DNA from: CAZCRE01 sp964501075
Lineage (GTDB): Archaea; Thermoproteota; Bathyarchaeia; Bathyarchaeales; Bathycorpusculaceae
NCBI GenBank assembly: GCA_964501075.1
Contig: CAZCRE010000061.1
Location: 1-8,209 of the forward strand
DNA length: 8,209 nt
Reading direction: 5' to 3'
Both the position numbers and the translations under genes were made by a program. The notes beneath the pieces are model-generated. The model was not told the origin of the DNA and made no database searches. It saw only the letters and a list, made by a program, of their open reading frames with translations. Below are positions 1 to 6,154 of this stretch, piece after piece (position 1 is the stretch's first letter; the number at the start of each line of letters is the position of its first letter).

Positions 1-296
1 TAGCGGGGTTTCTTCAGGATTTTCACGGTGAAGTTACCCGCTTGGCCTTTGACCTCGCCGAGTTCTGAGTATGTTAAGAGGTTGACGTTAGGGTGTCTGA
101 AGCATTCTATCATTTTTGGTGCAAGTATGCAGATTGAGCAGTCCAGTGTCGGAAAGGTTTTGTCAAGCTGTGCCATGCGTCCACCTATGCTTGGAGTTTT
201 CTCAACAAGGTAGACTTTGGTTCCGCGGTTGGCCAAGTCCAGTGAGGCTTGGATTCCCGCTATCCCGCCTCCGACGACTAAAACTGATTTAGGCAT
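1..296 (-). CDS. hdrA: CoB-CoM heterodisulfide reductase-type subunit A (HdrA), N-terminal fragment
   Basis: The first 98 codons of an HdrA-type iron-sulfur flavoprotein are visible; the rest lies off the left edge. Translation from the ATG at 296-294 begins MPKSVLVVGGGIAGIQASL, giving the GxGxxG dinucleotide (FAD) fold at residues 9-14 followed by an acidic strand end (VEK, 31-33). The HdrA signature follows: PSIGGRMAQLDKTFPT (35-50), then DCSIC with Cys53 and Cys56, and later NLLTYSE and GNFTV. HdrA is the FAD subunit that splits electrons between ferredoxin and a disulfide or other acceptor, together with HdrBC or other partners. Those partners are not in view, so the electron donor and acceptor cannot be told. 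AAGGGG lies 9 bases upstream of the ATG, a possible weak ribosome site. The family call is firm; whether the organism is a methanogen, alkane oxidiser or acetogen is not decided by this fragment. Confidence 0.93.
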   Translation of the reverse strand, partial: MPKSVLVVGGGIAGIQASLDLANRGTKVYLVEKTPSIGGRMAQLDKTFPTLDCSICILAPKMIECFRHPNVNLLTYSELGEVKGQAGNFTVKILKKPR

Positions 297-329
297 GGAA
301 TGGGGCCCCTTTCTTTCTTGGATGACTGA

Positions 330-431
330 CTGAAGGAAGCTAAATAATCTTTACGTTTGCAAAGCTCGGTTTTAATGGTTTTCCTATTGGTTTTATGAAT
401 AATGGGCATGGTGTCGGTGTGCTTCCTTCAG
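330..431. repeat. 11-bp inverted repeat pair upstream of hdrA
   Basis: CTGAAGGAAGC at 330-340 has a perfect reverse complement, GCTTCCTTCAG, at 421-431, with 80 bases between them. Read towards hdrA, the near arm directly follows the TATA-like box and would lie between it and the transcription start. The far arm is about 90 bases upstream in the opposite orientation. This arrangement fits a paired operator, or a long-range stem if transcription starts farther upstream. Function is inferred from position only. Confidence 0.4.
341..357 (-). promoter_or_regulatory. Possible TATA/BRE element for hdrA
   Basis: On the minus strand CGTAAAGATTATTTA reads as a purine-rich BRE followed by an A/T-rich TATA-like box, ending about 45 bases before the hdrA ATG. 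A start of transcription about 25 bases downstream would give a leader of about 20-25 bases containing the AAGGGG motif. The match to the archaeal consensus is only moderate. Confidence 0.3.
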
Positions 432-433
432 CA

Positions 434-456
434 TATGACATACGTCATACTATGTC
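434..456. promoter_or_regulatory. Small dyad(s) upstream of hdrA, operator-like
   Basis: TATGAC-ATAC-GTCATA at 434-449 is a 6-bp dyad with a 4-base centre. An overlapping alternative pairs GACATA (437-442) with TATGTC (451-456). Both sit immediately beside the far arm of the 11-bp inverted repeat. They could bind a dimeric regulator or form alternative hairpins; six-base arms alone are weak evidence. Confidence 0.25.
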
Positions 457-520
457 GAGAGAACCACTAGATCTAATAAAGCTTCTCATGTTCAAGAATT
501 GATTGGAACGAGTAAGCATT

Positions 521-3382
521 CTATTCTGAGATTGTTTCTGGCTTTTCTCTCTGGCTTCCTTGTTCTGTTTCATCCGGTTGGGTTTGGATCAGGGTTTCTT
601 CAGCAGCTTTTGGCTCAGGGCAGATGCCAGATTCTTCCTCTTTGAGGTCTAGTGTTCCTTTGATGTTGCCGTCGTCCATGGAGGTGATTGCGAAGCCCAT
701 TTTCTTCATCAAGTTGACAGCTCGGAAATTCTCTGATAACATTATGGCGTAGACTGTTTCGATTTTCATGTCCTTGCAAATCTCTAGCACGTAGTCAACC
801 ATTTTCGTGCCAAGGCCCAGGCCTTGCCACGGATCAGCCACGATGAACGCGATTTCGCCCGTTTTGCTGTCAGGCTCGAAACTTACTCTCGCAACGCCTA
901 GGATCTTTTTTCGCCCGTTTTCGGTCATTTCAGCAACTATGGCTATCTCTCTGTCATAATCGATGTTGCAGTAACGGACTCTTGTTTCGTGTGGAGTATC
1001 TTTCAGAATCTGGAAGAATCGGAAACGTATTGATTCTTCTGAAAAGTTCTGGAACATTTCCAGCCACAGCGGTTCATCCTCGGGTTTTATCGGTCTCAAC
1101 ACTACGGTGCGACCATCGCGCAAGGTCCAAATGGTTTCGTACTTCTTTGGATAGGGTGTTATGACGAGATGTTGATGGGGTTCAGGCTTCTCGAAGACTT
1201 GCTTCCTGTCTACTACGATTCGGGCGTCGATGGCGAGGGCATCATGTTCATTTATGAAGAGCGGGTTTATGTCGACTTCCTTGATCTGTGGAAAGTCCAC
1301 CAGTAGCTGCGAGAAAAGCACCATCACTTCTTCCAGAAGCTTGATGTTTGCGGGTGGAACGTTTCTGTAGCCCTTCAGAAGCTGGTAGACCTTTGTGTCT
1401 TCCATCATTCTTCTGACCAAAGTCTGGTTCAGGGGTGGAAGCCCTAGCGCGAAGTCTTTGAAGAGTTCAACGCCGACGCCTCCCATTCCGAACAAGATAA
1501 CCGGTCCGAACAATGGATCCCTTTTTGCTCCGATTATTACTTCATAGCCCGTCTTCTTGACCATCTTTTGGACGATAGCACCTTGTATTTCAGCGTCGGG
1601 ATTGTACTGCCTGGCTCTTTGCATTATTCGGTCGAATGCTTCACGGACCTCAGCTTCGTTGTTTAGATCAAGGGCAACGCCTCCAGCATCAGTCTTGTGA
1701 ATAATTTGGGGTGAGAGGATTTTGAGAACTACTGGGTAACCTATCTGGGCAGCTAGGCACACGGCCTCGTCTGCGGTCCGAGCGACTGCAGTCTTCACTA
1801 CTGGAAAGTTATAGCATTCAAGGAACTTTTTTGCCTCAGCTTCTGTGAGGTTTTCTCGGTTGGCAGCAGCCACGTTTCGCAGTATGACCATAAGCGGGCG
1901 CTTGGGCGCCATTACATCCACAGGTATCTCTTCAGGCGTCTCATAAAGAAGCTCAAGATTACGCTTGTACTGATACATATAAAGATAGGTTTTGACGGCC
2001 TGCTCCGGCGTTGAGTATGTTGGGATACTGTTCGCACTTAGTATGTGATTTGCTTCTTCAACCGCGTCGTATCCCATGAAGCTTGTCAATATAGTCTTGT
2101 TATGATAGGCTCTGTTCTTTACAAGCTCGGTTATGCTCTTGGCGATTTCAACGGGCTCAGACACTGCTTGAGGAGTATAGATTACGAGCAATCCATCGAC
2201 GTTTTCATCATCTAAGCAGGCTTCAAGCACAGCTTTGTAACGGTCAGCGTGAGCGTCTCCTAGAATATCGATAGGATTGCCTCGACTCCAAAAAGGAGGC
2301 AATACACTGTTGAGAGTTTCCATGGTCTTTGGACTGAGCTTGGCAACCTTTCCGCCCCTTGCAATGAGAGCATCTGTTGCCATCACCCCCGGGCCGCCTG
2401 CATTGGTGATTATTGCCAAGTTCGGACCCTTTGGAAGAGGCTGCGTACCAAGGACTTCGGCGCAGTTGAACAAGTCAGCAATCTCGTCCACGCGCACTAC
2501 ACCAGCGCGTTTGAAAGCTGCATCATAGATGTTGTCCTCGCCAGTAAGCGAGCCTGTGTGTGAAGCCGCGGCCTTTGCGCTTTCGCTGAATTTTCCAGCC
2601 TTGACAACGATGATGGGTTTTGTCCTTGCAAAGTGTCTTGCAGCGCTCATGAACTTGCGTGCATCGGAAAGACCCTCAACGTACATCAGTATGCTCTTCG
2701 TTTTGGGGTCAGTTCCGAAATAGTCTATCAGGTCGCCGAAGTCTACATCAATCATGGAGCCAATCGACACGAAGTTGCTGAAACCTATGTTCTCGTGCAG
2801 TGCCCAGTCGAGGATGGCTGAGCCGAGAGCGCCACTTTGACTTATGAACGCTATATTGCCCGGTTTAGGCATCTTGCTTATAAACGTGGCATTGAGGCGA
2901 TTGCTTGGTCGTATTATCCCCAAGCAGTTAGGCCCTATTATTCTCACACCATATTCTTTCTTCAGTTGTGTGATTTTTTCCTCTAGAGCCTTGCCTTCGG
3001 CACCTATCTCTTTGAAACCTGCGCTTATGATTATGAGACCTTTCACGCCCATTTTTCCGCATTGTTCCACTATGTCTGGGACGGTGCGAGCGGGTGTGGC
3101 GATCACGGCGAGATCAACTGTTTCTGGGATTCGGTCAACGCTTGGGAAAGCCTGTAGACCGAAGACCTCACTCGTGCGTATGTTAACCGGGTAGAGCTTT
3201 CCTTCGAAGCCTAGTTCTCTGAAATTCTTCATCAGGGCGCAACCGACGGTACCTTCTTCATCGGACGCGCCGATTATGGCTACACTCTTAGGATGGAAAA
3301 TCTTGTCAAGATTCAATGTAACCAAGACAGATAACCTTCTTGTTGATTGGTGATTCCGGCGGAGATTAAAACTTTGCGACAT
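521..3382 (-). CDS. ADP-forming acetate/acyl-CoA ligase (alpha-beta fusion) with C-terminal GNAT acetyltransferase domain
   Basis: A 953-residue cytosolic protein. Domains in order: Rossmann CoA-binding (about 25-150, SVAIIGAS at 33-40); two succinyl-CoA-ligase-like domains (about 150-490) with the swinging phospho-histidine motif SHTGSLTGED (His275); ATP-grasp (about 505-735) with IIHKTDAGGV (His562) and EVDINPL; and a GNAT domain (about 750-912) with the acetyl-CoA loop QGLGLG (853-858). The acidic tail 912-953 looks disordered. The ligase part interconverts acyl-CoA + ADP + Pi with acid + CoA + ATP, the usual archaeal way to make ATP from acetyl-CoA; many archaea encode alpha and beta separately. 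Both histidines are kept, which argues for an active ligase rather than a purely regulatory Pat-type protein; the GNAT part may acetylate lysines. Substrate is not decided. The start is uncertain: conserved sequence begins near residue 24, and TTG codons at 3325 and 3316 would give 934 or 931 residues. Confidence 0.92.
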   Translation of the reverse strand: MSQSFNLRRNHQSTRRLSVLVTLNLDKIFHPKSVAIIGASDEEGTVGCALMKNFRELGFEGKLYPVNIRTSEVFGLQAFPSVDRIPETVDLAVIATPARTVPDIVEQCGKMGVKGLIIISAGFKEIGAEGKALEEKITQLKKEYGVRIIGPNCLGIIRPSNRLNATFISKMPKPGNIAFISQSGALGSAILDWALHENIGFSNFVSIGSMIDVDFGDLIDYFGTDPKTKSILMYVEGLSDARKFMSAARHFARTKPIIVVKAGKFSESAKAAASHTGSLTGEDNIYDAAFKRAGVVRVDEIADLFNCAEVLGTQPLPKGPNLAIITNAGGPGVMATDALIARGGKVAKLSPKTMETLNSVLPPFWSRGNPIDILGDAHADRYKAVLEACLDDENVDGLLVIYTPQAVSEPVEIAKSITELVKNRAYHNKTILTSFMGYDAVEEANHILSANSIPTYSTPEQAVKTYLYMYQYKRNLELLYETPEEIPVDVMAPKRPLMVILRNVAAANRENLTEAEAKKFLECYNFPVVKTAVARTADEAVCLAAQIGYPVVLKILSPQIIHKTDAGGVALDLNNEAEVREAFDRIMQRARQYNPDAEIQGAIVQKMVKKTGYEVIIGAKRDPLFGPVILFGMGGVGVELFKDFALGLPPLNQTLVRRMMEDTKVYQLLKGYRNVPPANIKLLEEVMVLFSQLLVDFPQIKEVDINPLFINEHDALAIDARIVVDRKQVFEKPEPHQHLVITPYPKKYETIWTLRDGRTVVLRPIKPEDEPLWLEMFQNFSEESIRFRFFQILKDTPHETRVRYCNIDYDREIAIVAEMTENGRKKILGVARVSFEPDSKTGEIAFIVADPWQGLGLGTKMVDYVLEICKDMKIETVYAIMLSENFRAVNLMKKMGFAITSMDDGNIKGTLDLKEEESGICPEPKAAEETLIQTQPDETEQGSQREKPETISE

Positions 3383-3487
3383 TAGAATTCAAGTTTCGAA
3401 CAACATCGGCGATTTCTCAACCTAGAGCAGTGTTAGCAATCATTTCCACTTAGATGCATAACCAAATCCTTGCAGTTGCAGGCAATG

Positions 3488-3507
3488 AAGAGACATTTTT
3501 GTCTCTT
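3488..3507. promoter_or_regulatory. 8-bp perfect stem-loop (AAGAGACA / TGTCTCTT)
   Basis: AAGAGACA and TGTCTCTT pair perfectly around a TTTT loop, centred about 115 bases upstream of the ligase start. If the TATA-like GTTTTACA just upstream on the minus strand is used, the hairpin would lie at the very 5' end of the ligase leader. It could be an operator dyad, an RNA hairpin, or part of the antiporter transcript end. The structure is seen directly; the role is unknown. Confidence 0.4.
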
Positions 3508-3640
3508 TAGCGGATCACAATCCTGTGTAAAACTTTGACTGGACAAAATCATCAGGGCATTTCATGAGAGACGAAAGCATTTTGGTCAAATTTCATCCAT
3601 GCTCAAACAATTTAAAAGTCTACAGAAAGTTGAGGTAGAA

Positions 3641-3754
3641 ATGCTTGATAATTATTCGAGAGCACCCACGCCAAACGAACGCTATCAGCCACATGCAGAC
3701 AAACATCAATATAGTTTTCCGATTATCAAAAAATGGCCGTGGCGACGTATCTGA
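3641..3754 (+). CDS. Doubtful 37-residue ORF
   Basis: An ATG at 3641 follows GAGGT with a 5-base spacer and a TATA-like TTTAAAAG near 3611-3618. It opens 37 codons ending in TGA at 3752. The peptide starts MLDNYSRAPTPNERYQPH and ends with the basic, Trp-rich KKWPWRRI. It has no membrane segment or known motif, and I recognise no family. The TATA-like box would place the transcript start at or near the ATG, which does not fit use of the GAGGT site. Support is the start context only, so it may be chance. Confidence 0.17.
   Translation: MLDNYSRAPTPNERYQPHADKHQYSFPIIKKWPWRRI
3728..3742 (-). terminator. Possible T-tract terminator of the antiporter gene
   Basis: On the minus strand a GC-rich stretch (ACGGCCA) runs into six Ts at 3733-3728, about 90 bases after the antiporter stop. 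Archaeal polymerase stops at T-tracts, but this one is short and has no clear stem before it. Confidence 0.22.
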
Positions 3755-3824
3755 GTAGAAGATGAAGACATCTCATGCGGACTCTTTTTGGCTTGTGCTC
3801 TATTCAGAATCGTTGTTGTGTGTT

Positions 3825-5087
3825 TCAGCAAACATCGAGGGGCTGTTTTTTCCTGTTTTTCCATCTGAGCACTGGAACCCCCACTGTTGCGATCACCACA
3901 GTGGTCAGAATCACGACGACTGCCACGTTGATGTAAAGTGGTGATAGTTGTTGGAAGATTCTTCCCACCTCAGGGTATTTTACGGGATCCGTATACTGTA
4001 ATGTCAGGGTAGCCAGTACGGCTGAAGCCAGACCTCTCGTCAGTAGCACGCTCATTATTCCTCTTTCGTTGTTTAGCTCACTTCGAATCGTCGTTAGTTG
4101 AACGACTCCGAACCTTGTCAAAAGCAGGGTCAAGGAAAGCGCTACTCCTACGACAACCGTTAGAACGTTGGTCATTGTGGCGATCAAACCTATATAGACA
4201 AAAAAGAATGTTCTCAGCAAGAAAGCTATTTCGGATTCAAACCGCTTCAATCCTGCGTCTACAACTCGACTTGACGGCTTTTTCATTCTGAGTATACCGT
4301 AGATTTCCTTCTCGTTGCCCATCATGATCCCGAAAAGTAAAGAACACAGTGCTCCGCTTCCACCTAAGAATTCTGAGAGTGCATATGCTAGTAGCACGAT
4401 GCCTAGTGTAAGCATGTAGGAGTAGGCCGACTTAACGATCCGTCTCAATACGCTAAGCCAACTGATTCCAGCGAATACCCCAAGCATGACACCAATGGAA
4501 AACCTGCTGGCCACCGACTTGGCAATTGTTGGCAAGTCGGCTGCTCCTTTCAACACCACTATTTCAATGATAATCAGAGACAGTACTATGCATAGAATAT
4601 CGTTGATAGCTGATTCCAAGCTCAAGACTGTTGAGACTTTTTCGCTCAGTTTGATCCTTGATACCAGAGACATGACGATTATGCTGCTACTTCCTCCGAT
4701 AATTGTTCCAAACAGAAGATAGTACAAAGTGGGCATGTTCGGGATTACAAAGAGACTCATGAACACACTAGTGATGATAACACTTGACGCAAAGCCTATC
4801 GTGGAAAGAACCGCTGCTCTTGGGCTTTCAGAGAAAACATGGTATATGTTCAAAGTCATTCCACCGTCGAATAGTATGAAAACCAAAGCCAAAGTAGCCA
4901 AGTAGGGAGCAAAACTCACCACGGAAGTGGCATCAACGAATCCTGCGACTGGTCCAACGAGTATGCCTAGAACTACGAGGAACAGCATATCCGGAAAGCC
5001 TGTACGCTCAAATAGGTAGTTGCTCAAGAAGCCTATCACAACTATTGCGCCAGCGATTATTAGGGCAAACGTCACGGGATCAAACAA
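3825..5087 (-). CDS. Cation/proton antiporter, CPA1-type Na_H_Exchanger family
   Basis: A 420-residue integral membrane protein with about 11-13 hydrophobic helices over nearly its whole length and a short basic tail (RWKNRKKQ). Family landmarks: an unwound-helix region at GPVAGF (45-50), LFDGGMTL (72-79), GGSSSIIVMSL (131-141), and the ion-site motif LESAINDIL with Asn162-Asp163. Asn-Asp marks the electroneutral NhaP/CPA1 group, unlike the Asp-Asp of electrogenic NhaA/NapA types. The segment FESEIAFLLRTFFFVYIGL (283-301) carries the conserved Glu and Arg of the core. Expected role is exchange of cytosolic Na+ (or K+) for H+, for pH and salt balance. There is no RCK/TrkA-type cytosolic domain, so control by nucleotide binding is unlikely. 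The start codon is TTG at 5087; an in-frame stop lies six codons upstream, and GTG four codons downstream is the alternative. No clear ribosome site precedes it. Confidence 0.9.
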   Translation of the reverse strand: MFDPVTFALIIAGAIVVIGFLSNYLFERTGFPDMLFLVVLGILVGPVAGFVDATSVVSFAPYLATLALVFILFDGGMTLNIYHVFSESPRAAVLSTIGFASSVIITSVFMSLFVIPNMPTLYYLLFGTIIGGSSSIIVMSLVSRIKLSEKVSTVLSLESAINDILCIVLSLIIIEIVVLKGAADLPTIAKSVASRFSIGVMLGVFAGISWLSVLRRIVKSAYSYMLTLGIVLLAYALSEFLGGSGALCSLLFGIMMGNEKEIYGILRMKKPSSRVVDAGLKRFESEIAFLLRTFFFVYIGLIATMTNVLTVVVGVALSLTLLLTRFGVVQLTTIRSELNNERGIMSVLLTRGLASAVLATLTLQYTDPVKYPEVGRIFQQLSPLYINVAVVVILTTVVIATVGVPVLRWKNRKKQPLDVC

Positions 5088-5107
5088 ATCTGGACACAGC
5101 TTCTAAT

Positions 5108-5135
5108 AGAATATTAGATCTGGTTTAAAGAATTT
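5108..5135 (-). promoter_or_regulatory. Probable promoter of the antiporter gene
   Basis: The minus strand carries AAATTCTTTAAACC (TTTAAA at 5129-5124), a good BRE/TATA match that would start transcription near 5100 and leave a leader of about 13 bases before the TTG. A second A/T box, CTAATATTC at 5116-5108, would instead give a leaderless start at the TTG itself. Confidence 0.4.
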
Positions 5136-5193
5136 GTTTTGCCACGACAGATTTGATGCTCCAAGCCAACAAAGCTTTTTATCATATGCCAAA

Positions 5194-5210
5194 ATCAATC
5201 AGCTATTGAT
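5194..5210 (-). terminator. Weak hairpin after the five-helix membrane protein gene
   Basis: ATCAAT and ATTGAT pair across a 5-base loop, and on the minus strand the stem is followed by TTTT. It lies about 30 bases after the stop at 5242. Six A/T-rich pairs make a weak stem, so this is only a candidate end for that transcript. Confidence 0.2.
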
Positions 5211-5241
5211 CCGTCTATCGCGTTCGCAATATAGGCGGTTC

Positions 5242-5829
5242 TCACCAGATCTTATCGACTTTCAGATGAGTTAGGAAACCTATTATGCCGCAGAACTGGA
5301 AGAAGAAGATCCTTGCAAGATCTCGGATTGATAAAGGCAACCCAGCAAAACCAAGAAAGCCTACTACAAACAGAAATGCGCCATATATAGCCAGAGATCG
5401 AAAGTTATGATATGTTTCGACCGTTCTCCAACTTAACCGTATTCCAGAAAACAGAAGCCAAACAAGCAGCGGTGCAAACAACAAAATCACATACTTCTTA
5501 TACCATGACAAATCCGTGCAATCTGCTTCGCACTTTTTCTTTCTGTGAATTGAGGGAAGATCAGGGAGAAAATTGCTGTAGAAGTAGACACCCAATCCCC
5601 ATAGCACTAGACCAAAAACACTTTCACCGAAGAAGAACTGAAATCCGCAGACATAAACTACGCTTAAGGGAAAAATCATCCAAATGAACACTTCAACTGA
5701 GTGCCGAACATGCTCAGACGTTTCTTCTTTCATACGCCAAACTGGGAACCTAGACCTGATTTTGCGATTCATACTCTTGAAAGAATGTAACACGAGACCG
5801 AAAAGTGCCTCATACAACCCTCTGAACAC
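5242..5829 (-). CDS. Five-helix membrane protein, possibly a divergent YdjM/DUF457-like metal-dependent hydrolase
   Basis: A 195-residue protein with an amphipathic basic N-terminus (1-45) and about five membrane helices, near 46-68, 70-88, 112-130, 145-166 and 174-190. A hydrophilic loop (92-112) has two Cys (100 and 104) and a run of lysines. Three short motifs come in the order seen in the YdjM/DUF457 membrane-bound hydrolase group: FLPDLPS (87-93) where LPDIDH-like sequence is usual, HNFRS (141-145) where HRGxTHS is usual, and GFLTHLKVD (184-192) where GYxxHLxxD is usual. The second Asp/His of the first motif and the second His of the middle motif are missing, so metal binding and catalysis are doubtful. 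The family link is an inference from motif order. The start is GTG at 5829, with no good ribosome site; Met20 or Met33 are alternatives. An in-frame stop lies about 16 codons upstream. The antiporter gene follows after 154 bases, apparently with its own promoter. Confidence 0.72.
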   Translation of the reverse strand: MFRGLYEALFGLVLHSFKSMNRKIRSRFPVWRMKEETSEHVRHSVEVFIWMIFPLSVVYVCGFQFFFGESVFGLVLWGLGVYFYSNFLPDLPSIHRKKKCEADCTDLSWYKKYVILLFAPLLVWLLFSGIRLSWRTVETYHNFRSLAIYGAFLFVVGFLGFAGLPLSIRDLARIFFFQFCGIIGFLTHLKVDKIW

Positions 5830-5860
5830 ATCATGGATCTTTGCAAGAAATCGCCTCAGC

Positions 5861-6055
5861 TTAGACCTCGCGGATGGTCACCCGGCATCCGCTAATACTC
5901 TCAAGTTCTTTAAGTCTTTGGCATCTCCATCTTTTCAGCCTTCGCTTCCCGAAGGTATCTGACTTGAAGAATCGCGACGCGCTCTTTGGGAATTCGATGA
6001 AGAATCTGCCTTTAAAACATGCCACATCTTCACATTCCATCCAAATCAGTCGCAT
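5861..6055 (-). CDS. Doubtful 64-residue basic ORF
   Basis: It opens with ATG at 6055 and ends with TAA 31 bases before the GTG of the five-helix membrane protein. The product is small and basic, with the segments RFFKSDTFGKRRLKRWRCQR (28-47) and KELESISGCRV (49-59), three Cys outside any zinc-finger spacing, and no membrane helix. I recognise no family. AGAGAAAG precedes the ATG but is a weak ribosome site. It faces away from the parvulin gene, with 99 bases between the starts. It may be a real leader gene of the following protein, a remnant, or non-coding sequence; a plus-strand ORF covers the same stretch and looks no better. Confidence 0.25.
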   Translation of the reverse strand: MRLIWMECEDVACFKGRFFIEFPKSASRFFKSDTFGKRRLKRWRCQRLKELESISGCRVTIREV

Positions 6056-6114
6056 CTTTCTCTTTGGAGAGGCACTCTAGTGCATTCTATTCTGACATCA
6101 CAAAACGCGCGCTG

Positions 6115-6130
6115 AAAAAACTCTTATATG
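6115..6130 (+). promoter_or_regulatory. TATA/BRE promoter of the parvulin gene
   Basis: AAAAAACTCTTATATG is a good archaeal BRE (A-run 6115-6120) plus TATA box (6124-6130). Transcription is expected about 25 bases on, near 6151-6153, just before the ATG at 6155. The upstream in-frame ATG at 6128 lies inside this box and so cannot be the start of the protein if the promoter is used. Confidence 0.55.
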
Positions 6131-6154
6131 ATTCAGTTTAATACAAGGGGTTTC

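Larger units (their letters stand above)
3383..3824. other. 442-bp intergenic region between antiporter and ligase genes
   Basis: It lies between two minus-strand genes, so it should hold the antiporter's transcript end and the ligase promoter. Visible in it are a stem-loop (3488-3507), a T6 tract on the minus strand (3733-3728), a TATA-like GTTTTACA on the minus strand near 3527-3536, and a short plus-strand ORF (3641-3754). I find no tRNA, rRNA or long ORF. No strong TATA box stands within 40 bases of the ligase ATG. Confidence 0.6.

Noticed and set aside
516..529. 14-base direct repeat GCATTCTATTCTGA, also at 6082-6095
   Set aside because: One copy covers the ligase stop codon, the other is intergenic; a 14-base match within 8 kb can arise by chance and nothing else flanks both copies.
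2844..3194. 116-codon plus-strand ORF opposite the acyl-CoA ligase
   Set aside because: Shadow of the conserved CoA-binding domain on the other strand; no start signals of its own.
3393..3401. tRNA T-loop-like GTTCGAAAC on the minus strand
   Set aside because: The flanking bases do not form a T-arm stem and no acceptor, D or anticodon arms can be built around it.
3549..3554. TGATGA on the minus strand, like a C box of a C/D guide RNA
   Set aside because: No properly spaced CUGA boxes or second C'/D' pair follow.
5171..5188. TATA-like CTTTTTATCATATG on the plus strand
   Set aside because: It points to the plus strand, where no gene follows; as a minus-strand promoter for the antiporter it is a poorer match than TTTAAA at 5124-5129.
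6128..6154. In-frame upstream ATG extending the parvulin by nine residues
   Set aside because: It lies inside the TATA box and the extension does not fit the family; ATG 6155 was used instead.
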